DNA of 48,433 nucleotides, from positions 1-48,433 of the IMG/VR virus record IMGVR_UViG_3300025012_000137, one strand, 5' to 3'. Position numbers and translations under genes: made by a program. This DNA comes from a virus. The stretch's first letter is position 1. The number at the start of each line of letters is the position of its first letter. Under the pieces are notes generated by a model that saw only the letters and a program-made list of their open reading frames with translations, was not told the DNA's origin and did not search any database. Positions 22,149-30,139 of this stretch are shown here, in pieces.

Positions 22149-23531
22149 ATGCCACAAGTGTTTTTGGTTTCTGATACGCACTTCAATCATTCTCGTATCA
22201 GGGAATACGAAAAGGCTCCGGAAAACAGGGACGAAATGATCATGCGGAATTGGCAGCAAGTCGTGAAACCCAAGGATCTGGTAATCCATTTGGGAGACGT
22301 CATTTTTGGAGGGTCCAAGAGATTAGCAGAAGTCGTGTCACAACTCCCGGGAAGAAAAATTCTAGTGCTCGGAAATCACGACAATAAATCTCCTCAGTGG
22401 TACATGGACCATGGATTCGACTTCGCCTGCTACGAATTTAAGTGGAAGGAATTCGTTTTTACCCACAAACCCAAGCAGAACATAGGAGACAAAATAAACA
22501 TTCATGGGCATTTCCACGAGACTCTCTCCCATCATAGCGATGAATATCCATGGTATAGCGAAAATCACAAGCTCGTTTCCCTTAAAGAAAATAATTATTA
22601 TCCAATAAATTTAAATGAAATGAAAACCGAAGACAAAGTGCAGTCTGGGTTCAAAGTATACCCCAAGATCCACAGGCTAGGCAAAGAAGAAACAGAGGGT
22701 ATATTGGACGGAGTTTGCTACATTCAAGAAAAGATAGATGGGGCAAACACTTCAATTTGGATCGAGGATGGCGAGATAAAATGCGCCAGCCGAAACCAAC
22801 CAATAACCTCCGGGTTCAATGGGTTCATCGATTATGTCAAATCACACGAAGGCATAATTAAATTTCTTACTAAGCGTCCAGAACATAGGCTATATGGAGA
22901 ATGGCTTGTGCGCCACAGTATTTCCTACAACGAAACAGCTTACAAAAAGTTCTATCTGTTTGACGTCATGGTCGGGGATGAATTTCAGTCGATAGATAAG
23001 GTGTATGAAATAGCTGAAAAATATGGGATCGAAACACCTAAACTTTTCTCAGTCATTAAAAACCCCACGGTTGATGATATCCGGCCCTTTGTCGGCCAGA
23101 GTGTGCTAGGAGAATCTGGTGAAGGTATAGTGATAAAGAATTTCTCCTTCCTAAATAATTTTGCAAGGCGTGAATACGCCAAATGGGTGACCGAAAAATT
23201 TAAGGAGGATAACGCGATAATTTTCGGAGGCAACAATAAGCATTCTGATACGTACTGGGAAATGTGGATTACTAATACATATTGCACCCTAGAAAGAGTG
23301 CAGAAGATAATGCACAAAATAGAACCTACTTTGGACGAAAAATTAGACATGAAGCATATCCCTCGCATAACTAGCACCGTTTATCACGACATTTTGACCG
23401 AGGAGATATGGAGCATAGCTAAAAAAGTCAAGGAGATCAAATTCGAATCACTCAAGAGATGCATAATGAAAAAAACCAAACAGATTTATGTGGATCTACT
23501 AACTAATAATTTAAGCGTTGCAGACCTATGA
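22149..23531 (+). CDS. Metallophosphoesterase - Rnl2-type RNA ligase fusion
   Basis: 460 residues. Residues 1-150 are a calcineurin-like phosphoesterase with DTH (9-11), GD (49-50), GNHD (75-78), H106 and GHFH (120-123). Residues about 165-460 are a nucleotidyltransferase ligase with motif I EKIDGAN (adenylated Lys195), CASRN, LYGEW (248-252), FYLFDV, EGIVIK (325-330) and motif V YAKWV (343-347). The order kinase gene, phosphoesterase, ligase repeats that of bacterial Pnkp in split form. The likely role is healing and sealing cut tRNA or other RNA. The phosphoesterase subfamily looks like phage YfcE-type, so its end-healing role is inference. Ends overlap DUF3310. Confidence 0.85.
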   Translation: MPQVFLVSDTHFNHSRIREYEKAPENRDEMIMRNWQQVVKPKDLVIHLGDVIFGGSKRLAEVVSQLPGRKILVLGNHDNKSPQWYMDHGFDFACYEFKWKEFVFTHKPKQNIGDKINIHGHFHETLSHHSDEYPWYSENHKLVSLKENNYYPINLNEMKTEDKVQSGFKVYPKIHRLGKEETEGILDGVCYIQEKIDGANTSIWIEDGEIKCASRNQPITSGFNGFIDYVKSHEGIIKFLTKRPEHRLYGEWLVRHSISYNETAYKKFYLFDVMVGDEFQSIDKVYEIAEKYGIETPKLFSVIKNPTVDDIRPFVGQSVLGESGEGIVIKNFSFLNNFARREYAKWVTEKFKEDNAIIFGGNNKHSDTYWEMWITNTYCTLERVQKIMHKIEPTLDEKLDMKHIPRITSTVYHDILTEEIWSIAKKVKEIKFESLKRCIMKKTKQIYVDLLTNNLSVADL

Positions 23532-23770
23532 AATCACTGAAGGAACAAGTAGGCGGGGATCATTACAAGGACATGAAAATACAAGTGGTGGAATACTGCC
23601 ATCACAACCAGATTCCCTTTATGGAAGGTGCCGTCATAAAATACGTCTCCCGCTGGAGAAACAAGGGCGGAATAGCCGACCTCGAGAAAGCCAAGCATTT
23701 CATTGAAATGATCATAGAAATGGAAGAAGAAAAGGCGGCAGAAAAGGAAAAAGAAGAAATGCCGTTCTAA
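23528..23770 (+). CDS. DUF3310 protein
   Basis: 80 residues. GGDHYKDMKIQVVEYCHHNQ, then GAVIKYVSRWRNKGGIADLEK is the typical DUF3310 core (GGxHY..., IKYxxRxxxKGGxxDLxKA). The family is widespread in phages and of unknown biochemical role. The start overlaps the ligase stop by 4 bases (ATGA). The C-terminal tail is a charged E/K helix. Confidence 0.8.
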   Translation: MKSLKEQVGGDHYKDMKIQVVEYCHHNQIPFMEGAVIKYVSRWRNKGGIADLEKAKHFIEMIIEMEEEKAAEKEKEEMPF

Positions 23771-23775
23771 ATTTC

Positions 23776-23804
23776 GCGACAAGTTCTTCGAAGTGTGCTA
23801 TAAT
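23776..23804 (+). promoter_or_regulatory. Promoter, TTTCGCGACA type (second copy)
   Basis: GCGACA (23776-23781), 17 bp, TGTGC-TATAAT (23799-23804), 51 bp before the ATG at 23855. It shares the word ATTTCGCGACAA with 18544-18555. Confidence 0.7.
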
Positions 23805-23854
23805 AGATACAGAAGGTAAGTATATCATTAACATACTAAAAATAAAAAGTCAAT

Positions 23855-24148
23855 ATGTCAAGAACAGCCTGCGGTCCGAAAGGGCAAGATGGGAACCGCG
23901 CCGTAGTGGGATGCCAGTGCACCAGGGACTGCCCTCACTACCAAGCCTGCCTGGATGAAATCGGGGTCCTTCCGCCGGAACATGAATTCAAGGAGGCCGA
24001 CGCCACGATAGGCGATATGCTGAGGGGCAAATTCCACACCAATTACGAAGGAAAATATAAGGCCTGGAGAATGATAAGAATTAAGAACATTGAAAATGAG
24101 ATACGAGATACGAGAGTCAAACGGGCTCGTGCAGGTCACGTACGTTGA
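23855..24148 (+). CDS. Cys-rich hypothetical protein
   Basis: 97 residues. The N-terminal half has CGPKGQDGNRAVVGCQCTRD then CPHYQAC, five Cys and a His that could hold a zinc. The C-terminal half is basic. First gene of a middle operon. Its end overlaps the nuclease gene by 53 bp. Confidence 0.55.
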   Translation: MSRTACGPKGQDGNRAVVGCQCTRDCPHYQACLDEIGVLPPEHEFKEADATIGDMLRGKFHTNYEGKYKAWRMIRIKNIENEIRDTRVKRARAGHVR

Positions 24149-24842
24149 GGAGCGATGGTATCATAAAAAAGATAGTGATATCTTCGCACCCTCGATAACC
24201 TATGTGGTCCATTACTACCCCAGAGGAGCCGGGTTCGACAAATGGCTTGCTGATAAGGGGATGGATGAAGCAGAGGCGATCAAAAAAGCAGCCGGGGATA
24301 AAGGTTCCAGAATCCACGCCGCCATAGAAGATCTCTTGTCGGGGAAAGAGATAACCTTCGACAAGAAATACTTCAGTAAGGAAGATGGAACCGAAAAGGA
24401 CTTAAGCGTCGAGGAATGGGAAGCGCTGCTCTCTTTCTCCGCCTGGCATGCCAAATACAAACCCAAGGTACTCAGGGTCGAGGAAACTGTTTTCCAGGAT
24501 CCTACCGAAGACTTCAAGAGCGGGTTTGCTGGTACGGTGGATCTGGTATGCGAAATAGAAGGAGAACTGTACATAATAGACTTCAAAACTTCCAAAGACA
24601 TTTACCCATCCCATAGGTTGCAAGTTTCAGCCTACAAACACATTATCCAAAAAGCATACCCCGAAAGAAAGATAAACCTCGCTATTCTTCAAGTTGGCTA
24701 TCCGAGAAACAAGAATAGATACAAGTTCACTGAGATAGATGACGAATTCGAGACTTTCAAGGCCGTCTACAAGATATGGGAATGCGAAGTGAAATACAAA
24801 AAGCCCTTGCAAAAAGACCTTCCTATTAAAATAAAACTATAA
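24096..24842 (+). CDS. PD-(D/E)XK nuclease (RecB/Cas4-like)
   Basis: 248 residues from ATG at 24096 (MRYEIRESNG). Motifs: GSRIHAAIEDLL (helix with H and E), GFAGTVDLV (catalytic D), LYIIDFKTS (D-x-K) and HRLQVSAYKH (Q motif). The order is typical of the RecB-like exonuclease core. It probably provides 5'- or 3'-exonuclease activity for recombination-dependent replication. No helicase domain is fused. The OB-like protein and NinG nearby support a recombination module. Confidence 0.8.
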   Translation: MRYEIRESNGLVQVTYVEERWYHKKDSDIFAPSITYVVHYYPRGAGFDKWLADKGMDEAEAIKKAAGDKGSRIHAAIEDLLSGKEITFDKKYFSKEDGTEKDLSVEEWEALLSFSAWHAKYKPKVLRVEETVFQDPTEDFKSGFAGTVDLVCEIEGELYIIDFKTSKDIYPSHRLQVSAYKHIIQKAYPERKINLAILQVGYPRNKNRYKFTEIDDEFETFKAVYKIWECEVKYKKPLQKDLPIKIKL

Positions 24843-24845
24843 ACC

Positions 24846-25163
24846 ATGAAAATACCGACAAAACTAATCATTGGAAACCACACGTATGGGGTCGCCAGGA
24901 GCAGGCCAAGAGACGCCGACAAGGGCAATGGGAATTGGGGCTTGTGCGATCACAGTAACCAAATGATCTATGTTGATTGCCTTCTCCCGCCCACCCTGAT
25001 GGAAGAAGTATTTATGCACGAACTCCTCCACGCCTGCATGCATGAAGCGAAACTAAATTATGACCTGGACGAAGAAACAAAGAAAGTGGACGAGGAAGAT
25101 GTGGTGAACAGATTAACCCCAGTGCTTCTCAAAACGCTAAAAATTAATAAAATAATAAATTAA
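24846..25163 (+). CDS. HExxH metallopeptidase-like protein
   Basis: 105 residues. EEVFMHELLHACMHE contains HExxH (zinc ligands H, H) with a further H downstream; the preceding GLCDHSNQMIYVD matches the strand found before the motif in SprT/IrrE-type domains. Target unknown; possibilities are processing of a host or phage protein. It starts 3 bp after the nuclease stop. Confidence 0.65.
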   Translation: MKIPTKLIIGNHTYGVARSRPRDADKGNGNWGLCDHSNQMIYVDCLLPPTLMEEVFMHELLHACMHEAKLNYDLDEETKKVDEEDVVNRLTPVLLKTLKINKIIN

Positions 25164-25164
25164 A

Positions 25165-25632
25165 ATGGAAGATACACTACAAGCGGCAATCGCCATCCAG
25201 ATGATTGAGTCAAGCTTCATTCCATCTGGAGCGCAGGTGTTTAAACTGAAGACAGACAAAGGGACTTTTTCTTTCTTCTCGAAAAAGAGAGACGGGAGCG
25301 ACACGAAAGCCTACGAGCAGTTCCAGAAATTCGGGTTCAAAATGGGGGATATCGTGGAAGTCGCGTATAAGACCTCCCAAAGCGGAATGAACCAGCACAC
25401 CGGGAAGCCATACGTGAATAACCAGATAATCTTCTTTAAGACTCAGGATGAACACACCCCAGCCACGCCGAAGATTCCAGCGATCCAAATAGAAGCTGAT
25501 CAAGAAGCCCCTTCAAAGAGCGACGACGAAACATTCCTAAAAATCCAATCCCTCTCTCAGAGGCTGGATAGAGTAGAACAGGAATTAGGAATAAAATCGG
25601 ACGAGATTAAATTAGAAAACGTACCTTGGTGA
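25165..25632 (+). CDS. Possible single-stranded DNA-binding (OB-like) protein
   Basis: 155 residues. The beta-rich core KLKTDKGTFSFFSKKRDGSD...GFKMGDIVEVAYKTSQSG...NNQIIFFKT looks like an OB barrel. An acidic linker and a short helix end in EIKLENVPW, an acidic/hydrophobic tail reminiscent of the SSB tip. Placement between nuclease and recombination genes supports DNA binding. No decisive motif. Confidence 0.45.
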   Translation: MEDTLQAAIAIQMIESSFIPSGAQVFKLKTDKGTFSFFSKKRDGSDTKAYEQFQKFGFKMGDIVEVAYKTSQSGMNQHTGKPYVNNQIIFFKTQDEHTPATPKIPAIQIEADQEAPSKSDDETFLKIQSLSQRLDRVEQELGIKSDEIKLENVPW

Positions 25633-26045
25633 AGAAATACATCGTAAAAATAGAGATCGAAGTCGAGGGGACGGCGCTAGAAGCCAAGCAGACTATAGAA
25701 AGCACAGTGAAACTGATGGGAGGAAAAGTGCTGAAGGCAGAGAAAAAACAGGACATCAGAACCGACAACCAGCATCGCGCCCTCCATAAATATTTCGAAA
25801 TCCTAGAGGAAGAAGCCAAGGAACTCGGAGCTACGATGGCCATGCTGGTCAAAAATTCCCACGAAATACCAATCACCAGAATTCTCCTTAAGGAACTGTT
25901 CAAAATGATCGCCTGGGCGATGTTTAAAAAAGACAGCACGACCAAGCTTACTAAGGAGGAATTCTCTAGCGTAAAAGAAGTTTTTGAAAGAACAATCGCG
26001 GAAAGGGCAGGATTGATATCTCCTTTCCCGTCGATAGATAATTAA
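25629..26045 (+). CDS. Hypothetical phage recombination-region protein
   Basis: 138 residues from GTG at 25629, overlapping the previous stop (GTGA). KYIVKIEIEVEGTALEAKQT is a beta-alpha start; DNQHRALHKYFEILEEEAKE...STTKLTKEEFSSV...GLISPFPSID recalls a common phage family with an ending F-P-S. Its function is not established, and it sits where NinB-like proteins often do. Confidence 0.55.
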   Translation: MKKYIVKIEIEVEGTALEAKQTIESTVKLMGGKVLKAEKKQDIRTDNQHRALHKYFEILEEEAKELGATMAMLVKNSHEIPITRILLKELFKMIAWAMFKKDSTTKLTKEEFSSVKEVFERTIAERAGLISPFPSIDN

Positions 26046-26060
26046 TTAAATTTTATAAAA

Positions 26061-26474
26061 ATGACAAACAACCAAGCAAAAACACTCTGGGAAAGCCTAT
26101 GGGAATGCAGCGACGTGAAAGGAGTTAAATTCGCTTACGCGGTCCTTAAAAACAGAGAGAAACTCACATCTTACCTGACAGAGGTATCCGAAAATCCCAT
26201 CGTGGTCGCCTATGAAAAGAAAAGAATCGAGCTTGCCGAGAAGCTGGCCAAGAAAGACGAGGAAGGAAAGGCCGTTATTATCCAGGGAAGGTACCAGTTC
26301 GAGGACCAGAAAGTGTACGAAGAAGCCGTAAAAGAAATGCCGGAGCGTAAGGAGTATGAAGAGTTCATGGAAAGCGAAGCAGAGGTGGAACTTCACATGA
26401 TCAAGCAAGAAGACGTGTCCCCTGAAATTACAGCCAACCAGCTTAGCGGGATAGAAGCATTAATTGAAAAATAA
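26061..26474 (+). CDS. DUF1617-like protein
   Basis: 137 residues. VKFAYAVLKNREKLTSYLTE, then ...VAYEKKRIELAEKLAKKDEE, ...AEVELHMIKQEDV is the order seen in DUF1617 (helical, ending V-E-L-H-K-I). Function unknown; frequent in phage middle regions. Acidic helical make-up. Confidence 0.65.
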   Translation: MTNNQAKTLWESLWECSDVKGVKFAYAVLKNREKLTSYLTEVSENPIVVAYEKKRIELAEKLAKKDEEGKAVIIQGRYQFEDQKVYEEAVKEMPERKEYEEFMESEAEVELHMIKQEDVSPEITANQLSGIEALIEK

Positions 26475-26669
26475 ATGAGAAAACCAGAACATATCATTGA
26501 CATAATATTCCGCCTAAAGAAACTGTGGATGGAGAACAATGATCTCAGAATCTCACAACTCGTAGGCAATCTTCACGAGGATATCTATTTTATTGAAGAT
26601 GATGTGTTCATAGAAAAATTGGAAGCGTTTTATAATGGCGAAAACAAAAAAACAAAAATTAAAAGATGA
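26475..26669 (+). CDS. Small phage protein (RxPxxI...L-W pattern)
   Basis: 64 residues: RKPEHIIDIIFRLKKLWMEN, DLRISQLVGNL, DIYFIEDDVFIEKLEAFYNG. The pattern recalls small proteins found across phages and bacteria with P-x-R-I...W...P-D-x-R-L-x-Q-L-I...D-x-F-x-x-E-D. Function unknown. It starts directly after the previous stop and overlaps NinG by 35 bp. Confidence 0.6.
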   Translation: MRKPEHIIDIIFRLKKLWMENNDLRISQLVGNLHEDIYFIEDDVFIEKLEAFYNGENKKTKIKR

Positions 26670-27033
26670 GGCTGATAAACAATTTAGTCTCTATATACGA
26701 CTCAAAAACGCTGACTGGAGAGGGTATTGTACGTGTTACACGTGTGGGAAGGTATCTCTCTATAATGAAGGGATGCAATGCGGCCACTTTATAAGCCGCT
26801 CCAGCAGCACATTGAGATTCGACGAAAACAACGTCAGAGTCCAATGCGTGGGTTGCAATATTTTTAAGAGCGGAAACTACATTGAATACACGCTGAGGAT
26901 GATTAAGGAAAAAGGCAAGAAATTTGTAGAAAAATTGAAAGAGCGGGGCAGGGGAACACACCAATTCACCGAAAAAGAACTACAGGAAATAGTCGACAAG
27001 TACAAACAAAAAATTAAAGATATAGAAAAATGA
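26635..27033 (+). CDS. ninG: NinG/Rap-like recombination endonuclease
   Basis: 132 residues. CTCYTCGKVSLYNEGMQCGH then FISRSSSTLRFDENNVRVQC and VGCNIFKSGNYIEY match lambda NinG: C-x-x-C, M-Q-x-G-H-F, L-R-F-D-x-x-N-V, Q-C-x-x-C-N, S-G-N. In lambda this protein (Rap) cuts recombination intermediates. Zinc ligands are the two Cys pairs. The downstream gene starts 4 bases before its end. Confidence 0.85.
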   Translation: MAKTKKQKLKDEADKQFSLYIRLKNADWRGYCTCYTCGKVSLYNEGMQCGHFISRSSSTLRFDENNVRVQCVGCNIFKSGNYIEYTLRMIKEKGKKFVEKLKERGRGTHQFTEKELQEIVDKYKQKIKDIEK

Positions 27034-27176
27034 AAACCAATCTGAAATGCACCTGCGGAGAATTCCTTGTAGTCGAAAAGGAAAAACTCGAAGGGGTGGT
27101 GGATGGGAAAAAGAGAACGAAAACGGTAACCCGCCTAATATGCCCTCGTTGTAAAAAAGTTTATGGAGAAAAATAA
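27030..27176 (+). CDS. Small zinc-ribbon protein
   Basis: 48 residues. KCTCGEF...LICPRCKKVYG gives two CxC/CxxC knuckles separated by a basic beta hairpin. ATGA overlap with NinG and overlap with the next gene show coupling. It may be a nucleic-acid-binding accessory. Confidence 0.6.
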   Translation: MKTNLKCTCGEFLVVEKEKLEGVVDGKKRTKTVTRLICPRCKKVYGEK

Positions 27177-27333
27177 AGGTAAATACGAAATACAATACGC
27201 TACTCTCTGCCCAGGTTGCGATCGGGAAGTGCTATTAAAAGATTTAAGAAAAGATCCTGATTGGAATACGGTCTGTTGCATCTATTGCGAGGATGATTAC
27301 GACAGATCTGTCCAGGAGGCATTAGAACAATGA
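27163..27333 (+). CDS. Small Cys-rich protein
   Basis: 56 residues: YATLCPGCDREVLLKDLRKD, NTVCCIYCEDDYD. Two CxxC pairs indicate a zinc ribbon. It overlaps both neighbours (14 bp and 4 bp). Function unknown. Confidence 0.55.
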   Translation: MEKNKGKYEIQYATLCPGCDREVLLKDLRKDPDWNTVCCIYCEDDYDRSVQEALEQ

Positions 27334-27563
27334 AAAAGCCAACAAAAAAACTGACACTGAAGGACTTCCCTATAGTTTACAGATGGGATGATGAATGTGG
27401 CGATACCAGATCGGGGATAAGATGGGAGGATTGCGAGAATATCATGGGAAAAGCTATGTACAAGAAATTCTGCAAATATATGTTCGGTAGTGCTTTTGGG
27501 CAAGACGGAGTGTATCCCTGGGACGTGAACGATTTTTTAAACGGAAGACCAAACTTAGATTAA
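27330..27563 (+). CDS. Hypothetical protein
   Basis: 77 residues: LKDFPIVYRWDDECGDTRSG, RWEDCENIMGKAMYKKFCKY, GVYPWDVNDFLNGRP. Mixed alpha/beta, unrecognised. ATGA-coupled to the Cys-rich gene before it, and followed by the exonuclease. Confidence 0.5.
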   Translation: MKKPTKKLTLKDFPIVYRWDDECGDTRSGIRWEDCENIMGKAMYKKFCKYMFGSAFGQDGVYPWDVNDFLNGRPNLD

Positions 27564-27574
27564 TAACATAAAAA

Positions 27575-28321
27575 ATGAATCCTAAAATTTTACTTTATGA
27601 CATAGAAACGGCTCCTACGTTGGGATATGTCTGGCAGCTATGGGAAGCTAATGTTTTAAGAGTCGTGCAACAATGGCATATGTTATGTTTTTCCTACAAA
27701 TGGCTTGGGGAGAAAAAAACACGAGTCATTTCACTTCCACAGTTCTCCAGCTATAAAAAGAATCCGACAGATGATAGATATTTAGTCGAGGCGCTACATG
27801 GGTTGTTTGAACAAGCTGATGTCATCGTGGCACATAATGGAGATAATTTCGACATTAAGAAATCCAACGCTAAATTCATTGAGCACGGCTTTGCTCCGCC
27901 TGAACCATATAAAACTGTTGATACACTCAAGGTAGCAAGAAAATATTTTAAATTCGATTCAAATAAACTAGATTCCTTGGGGGCGTATCTTGGGGTGGGA
28001 AGGAAAATTAAAACTGGCGGGTTCGATCTGTGGGATAAATGTATGGCTGGAGATGAAAAAGCCTGGAGGCGGATGGAGCGCTACAACAAACAGGATGTGG
28101 ATTTGCTGGAAAAAGTTTATTTGAAACTCCGACCATTCATTCAAAATCACCCGAATCATAACGTCTACAAGGAAACCAGCGGTTGCCCCAATTGCGGAAG
28201 TTCCAAAATCCAAAAAAGAGGGTTTGCGTATACTAGAACAAACAAATACCAAAGGTGGCAGTGCCTCGATTGCTTTTCTTGGCACCAGTCCGGCTTAAAA
28301 ATTAATAGTATGATAAGATGA
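27575..28321 (+). CDS. DnaQ-like 3'-5' exonuclease with C-terminal zinc ribbon
   Basis: 248 residues. Exo motifs: LLYDIETAP (D, E), VIVAHNGDNFDIK (D) and YNKQDVDLLEKVY (Y-x-x-x-D), typical of the RNase H-like YprB/DnaQ group. Residues about 203-240 form a zinc ribbon, SGCPNCGSSKIQKRG...QRWQCLDC, of the kind seen in transposases. The gene could proofread, trim or degrade nucleic acid; the ribbon may direct it to DNA. No polymerase lies nearby. Confidence 0.8.
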   Translation: MNPKILLYDIETAPTLGYVWQLWEANVLRVVQQWHMLCFSYKWLGEKKTRVISLPQFSSYKKNPTDDRYLVEALHGLFEQADVIVAHNGDNFDIKKSNAKFIEHGFAPPEPYKTVDTLKVARKYFKFDSNKLDSLGAYLGVGRKIKTGGFDLWDKCMAGDEKAWRRMERYNKQDVDLLEKVYLKLRPFIQNHPNHNVYKETSGCPNCGSSKIQKRGFAYTRTNKYQRWQCLDCFSWHQSGLKINSMIR

Positions 28322-28410
28322 TTTGGAAAATAAGATTGCTATCCGCCGTAATAACAGCTTCAATATTAATAACGTTAATTTATCTAGTAGTGGCACTAGG
28401 ATTGGAATGA
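28318..28410 (+). CDS. 30-residue membrane peptide
   Basis: MIWKIRLLSAVITASILITL then IYLVVALGLE. One transmembrane helix with a positively charged start. ATGA overlaps with both the exonuclease and, nearly, the amidase gene. Adjacent to the endolysin, so a small holin, pinholin or lysis regulator is possible. Confidence 0.55.
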   Translation: MIWKIRLLSAVITASILITLIYLVVALGLE

Positions 28411-28411
28411 T

Positions 28412-29308
28412 ATGAAAATACTTGGAAAAAAATTGAGCCTTAAAGAATTTGAGAAGTATGTTGAGGAGAAGAATTTTGGAAGTCTTCCCCCGACATTCAT
28501 TGTTTTACATCATACATACAATCCGACAGAAGATGATGGAGACGGCATTCCAGAGAAGGGAGAGTGGAATGTGCAAGATCCGATGAAAACACTTAATGGG
28601 ATAAAGAATTATTATGAGGGAAAGGGATGGAGTGCTGGTCCGCACATTTTTATCTATGACGAGGAGGTGTTCCTGTTCACGGATATGTACGATGTCGGAA
28701 TCCATGCAGGCGCAGGAAACGGATCGCTCAAAACTGGTTATTCGATTGGTATTGAGGTCGTTGGAAATTACGATATCCAGGAATGGGACAAGGCTACGAA
28801 AAAAGGCGTTGTCGGTGTCCTGAAACCATTAATGGAAAAGTTAAAAATAAAGGAGTCCGATATCAAGTTCCACAGAGACTATTCCTCAAAATCGTGCCCC
28901 GGAAAAATGATAACGAAGGAATGGGTCATTAAACTACTAAACGAAGAACCTATGAATAAGAACCAAAAGAAGCTAAATTCTTATGTAGAAGATCTCATCG
29001 GCGAAGATTTAGGAGAAAAAATCAACGACAAGGAGCTGAAATCCGCCAAAAAGAAACTAGGGAAAATCAAGACCGCCCTGAAGACCATTGACGACATCGC
29101 GAAAACCAGTGAGACGACCATGATAGAGAATGTCCAGCTCAAGGAAAAGGTGAAAAACCAAACGGACCAGATAAACTTTTTGAGCACGAAGATGTCGAGC
29201 AAGGACAAGGAACTCGCTGATCAAAAGGCTCTGGCCGCCAAGAGCTTGGAGGCTGTTTCTATTGTCAGGCTTTTTCAGGAAGCGTTCAAGAAGCTCCTTA
29301 ATTTTTAA
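28412..29308 (+). CDS. N-acetylmuramoyl-L-alanine amidase (endolysin)
   Basis: 298 residues. Amidase_2 domain: FIVLHHTYNP (zinc His), HIFIYDEE, GIHAGAGNG, YSIGIEVVGNY and FHRDYSSKSCPGK (second His, catalytic/third ligand Cys). It cleaves the stem peptide from glycan. Residues about 180-298 are a lysine-rich, largely coiled-coil region (DKELKSAKKKLGKIKTALKT) in place of a known wall-binding domain. No signal peptide is visible, so it should need a holin to reach the wall. Confidence 0.85.
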   Translation: MKILGKKLSLKEFEKYVEEKNFGSLPPTFIVLHHTYNPTEDDGDGIPEKGEWNVQDPMKTLNGIKNYYEGKGWSAGPHIFIYDEEVFLFTDMYDVGIHAGAGNGSLKTGYSIGIEVVGNYDIQEWDKATKKGVVGVLKPLMEKLKIKESDIKFHRDYSSKSCPGKMITKEWVIKLLNEEPMNKNQKKLNSYVEDLIGEDLGEKINDKELKSAKKKLGKIKTALKTIDDIAKTSETTMIENVQLKEKVKNQTDQINFLSTKMSSKDKELADQKALAAKSLEAVSIVRLFQEAFKKLLNF

Positions 29309-29318
29309 CTAAAACCAT

Positions 29319-29828
29319 ATTCGTACCATCACAGGGGTTATAATAGCAGGGTTAATATTCACCCCGCTTATAGTTTACGCATTGACAAAAAATAGCAAAC
29401 GTGTTATAGTTATAGATAATCCAGAGTTTACAGTTCATACTGAACTAGGAACTAATACAACACAAAAAACCAAATTTGTCAAGAAAGAAGGAACTATACC
29501 GAACAGGTTGAATAATCCATTGAGTATAACTTGCGGTGCCTCACAAAAAGAATTGGTGGAACAGGAATTAGCACGTTTTTTGCCCGTAGAGGATGGCAGA
29601 TGCTTCATGTGGTACCTGGACACCAAAACAGGATTTGAGGCCGCTAAAAAGTTGCTTTTGGGTCCGAATTATGCACTCCACAGCGTTGAAAAAGCGATGC
29701 GTAAGTGGAGCGGTAGCGGCTACGGTAATGAATTCGGAATCAGGGACGTCCAGATAAAGGATTTGACAGAAGAAGAGATCGATGACTTAATAAATAAGAT
29801 GGCCAAACGGGAGGGTTACAAACTATGA
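29319..29828 (+). CDS. Secreted protein, possible second wall-lysis enzyme; apparent ATT start
   Basis: A stop (29310-29312) is followed by ATT at 29319 and a signal-like segment RTITGVIIAGLIFTPLIVYA, then LTKNSKRVIVIDNPEF. The first ATG/GTG/TTG-type codon is TTG at 29382, which would discard the whole hydrophobic segment. Full length from ATT is 169 residues. IPNRLNNPLSI, CFMWYLDTKTGFEAAKKLLL and VEKAMRKWSGSGYG recall the N-N-P-G...F...G-x-x-A...L...W pattern of phage muramidase-like structural proteins; that link is weak. A promoter-like TTGACA-17-TATAGT (29382-29410) lies within it. Confidence 0.55.
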   Translation: MRTITGVIIAGLIFTPLIVYALTKNSKRVIVIDNPEFTVHTELGTNTTQKTKFVKKEGTIPNRLNNPLSITCGASQKELVEQELARFLPVEDGRCFMWYLDTKTGFEAAKKLLLGPNYALHSVEKAMRKWSGSGYGNEFGIRDVQIKDLTEEEIDDLINKMAKREGYKL

Positions 29829-30139
29829 ATTATCTGTTAATATATTGGTGGATAGCAGTTTCTATGGATTGGAGCTCGACGATCGAGGCTCACTACTACG
29901 GGGCAGAAGAAAACCCCCTGATGAGAGATATTTGGAAAACTCATGGAGACATTGGGTTCACAATAACATCCTTATTATTTGGGTTCCTGTTGCACATAGT
30001 AATAGTGATAGGATTTAAATACGGGTATAAATGGTCGGTTATATCCTCAGCATTGGTTATGATAACGTTTAAAATTTTAATCGCATTAACTAACCTAGCA
30101 GTGATACCTTATTGGGTCACTGGATGGTTTCAATTCTAA
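29825..30139 (+). CDS. Multi-pass membrane protein
   Basis: 104 residues with about three hydrophobic helices: residues 1-14, TITSLLFGFLLHIVIVIGF and VISSALVMITFKILIALTNL. Four-base ATGA overlap with the secreted protein upstream, and next to the LemA-like gene. Its position after the endolysin allows a holin role, but an envelope protein is equally possible. Confidence 0.55.
   Translation: MNYLLIYWWIAVSMDWSSTIEAHYYGAEENPLMRDIWKTHGDIGFTITSLLFGFLLHIVIVIGFKYGYKWSVISSALVMITFKILIALTNLAVIPYWVTGWFQF

Noticed and set aside
24090-24095. TTG start two codons upstream for the PD-(D/E)XK nuclease
   Set aside because: An ATG at 24096 is available and loses nothing of the domain.
29382-29410. TTGACA-17-TATAGT promoter within the secreted-protein gene
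   Set aside because: It coincides with coding sequence that continues upstream; it could drive the next genes but nothing else supports it.
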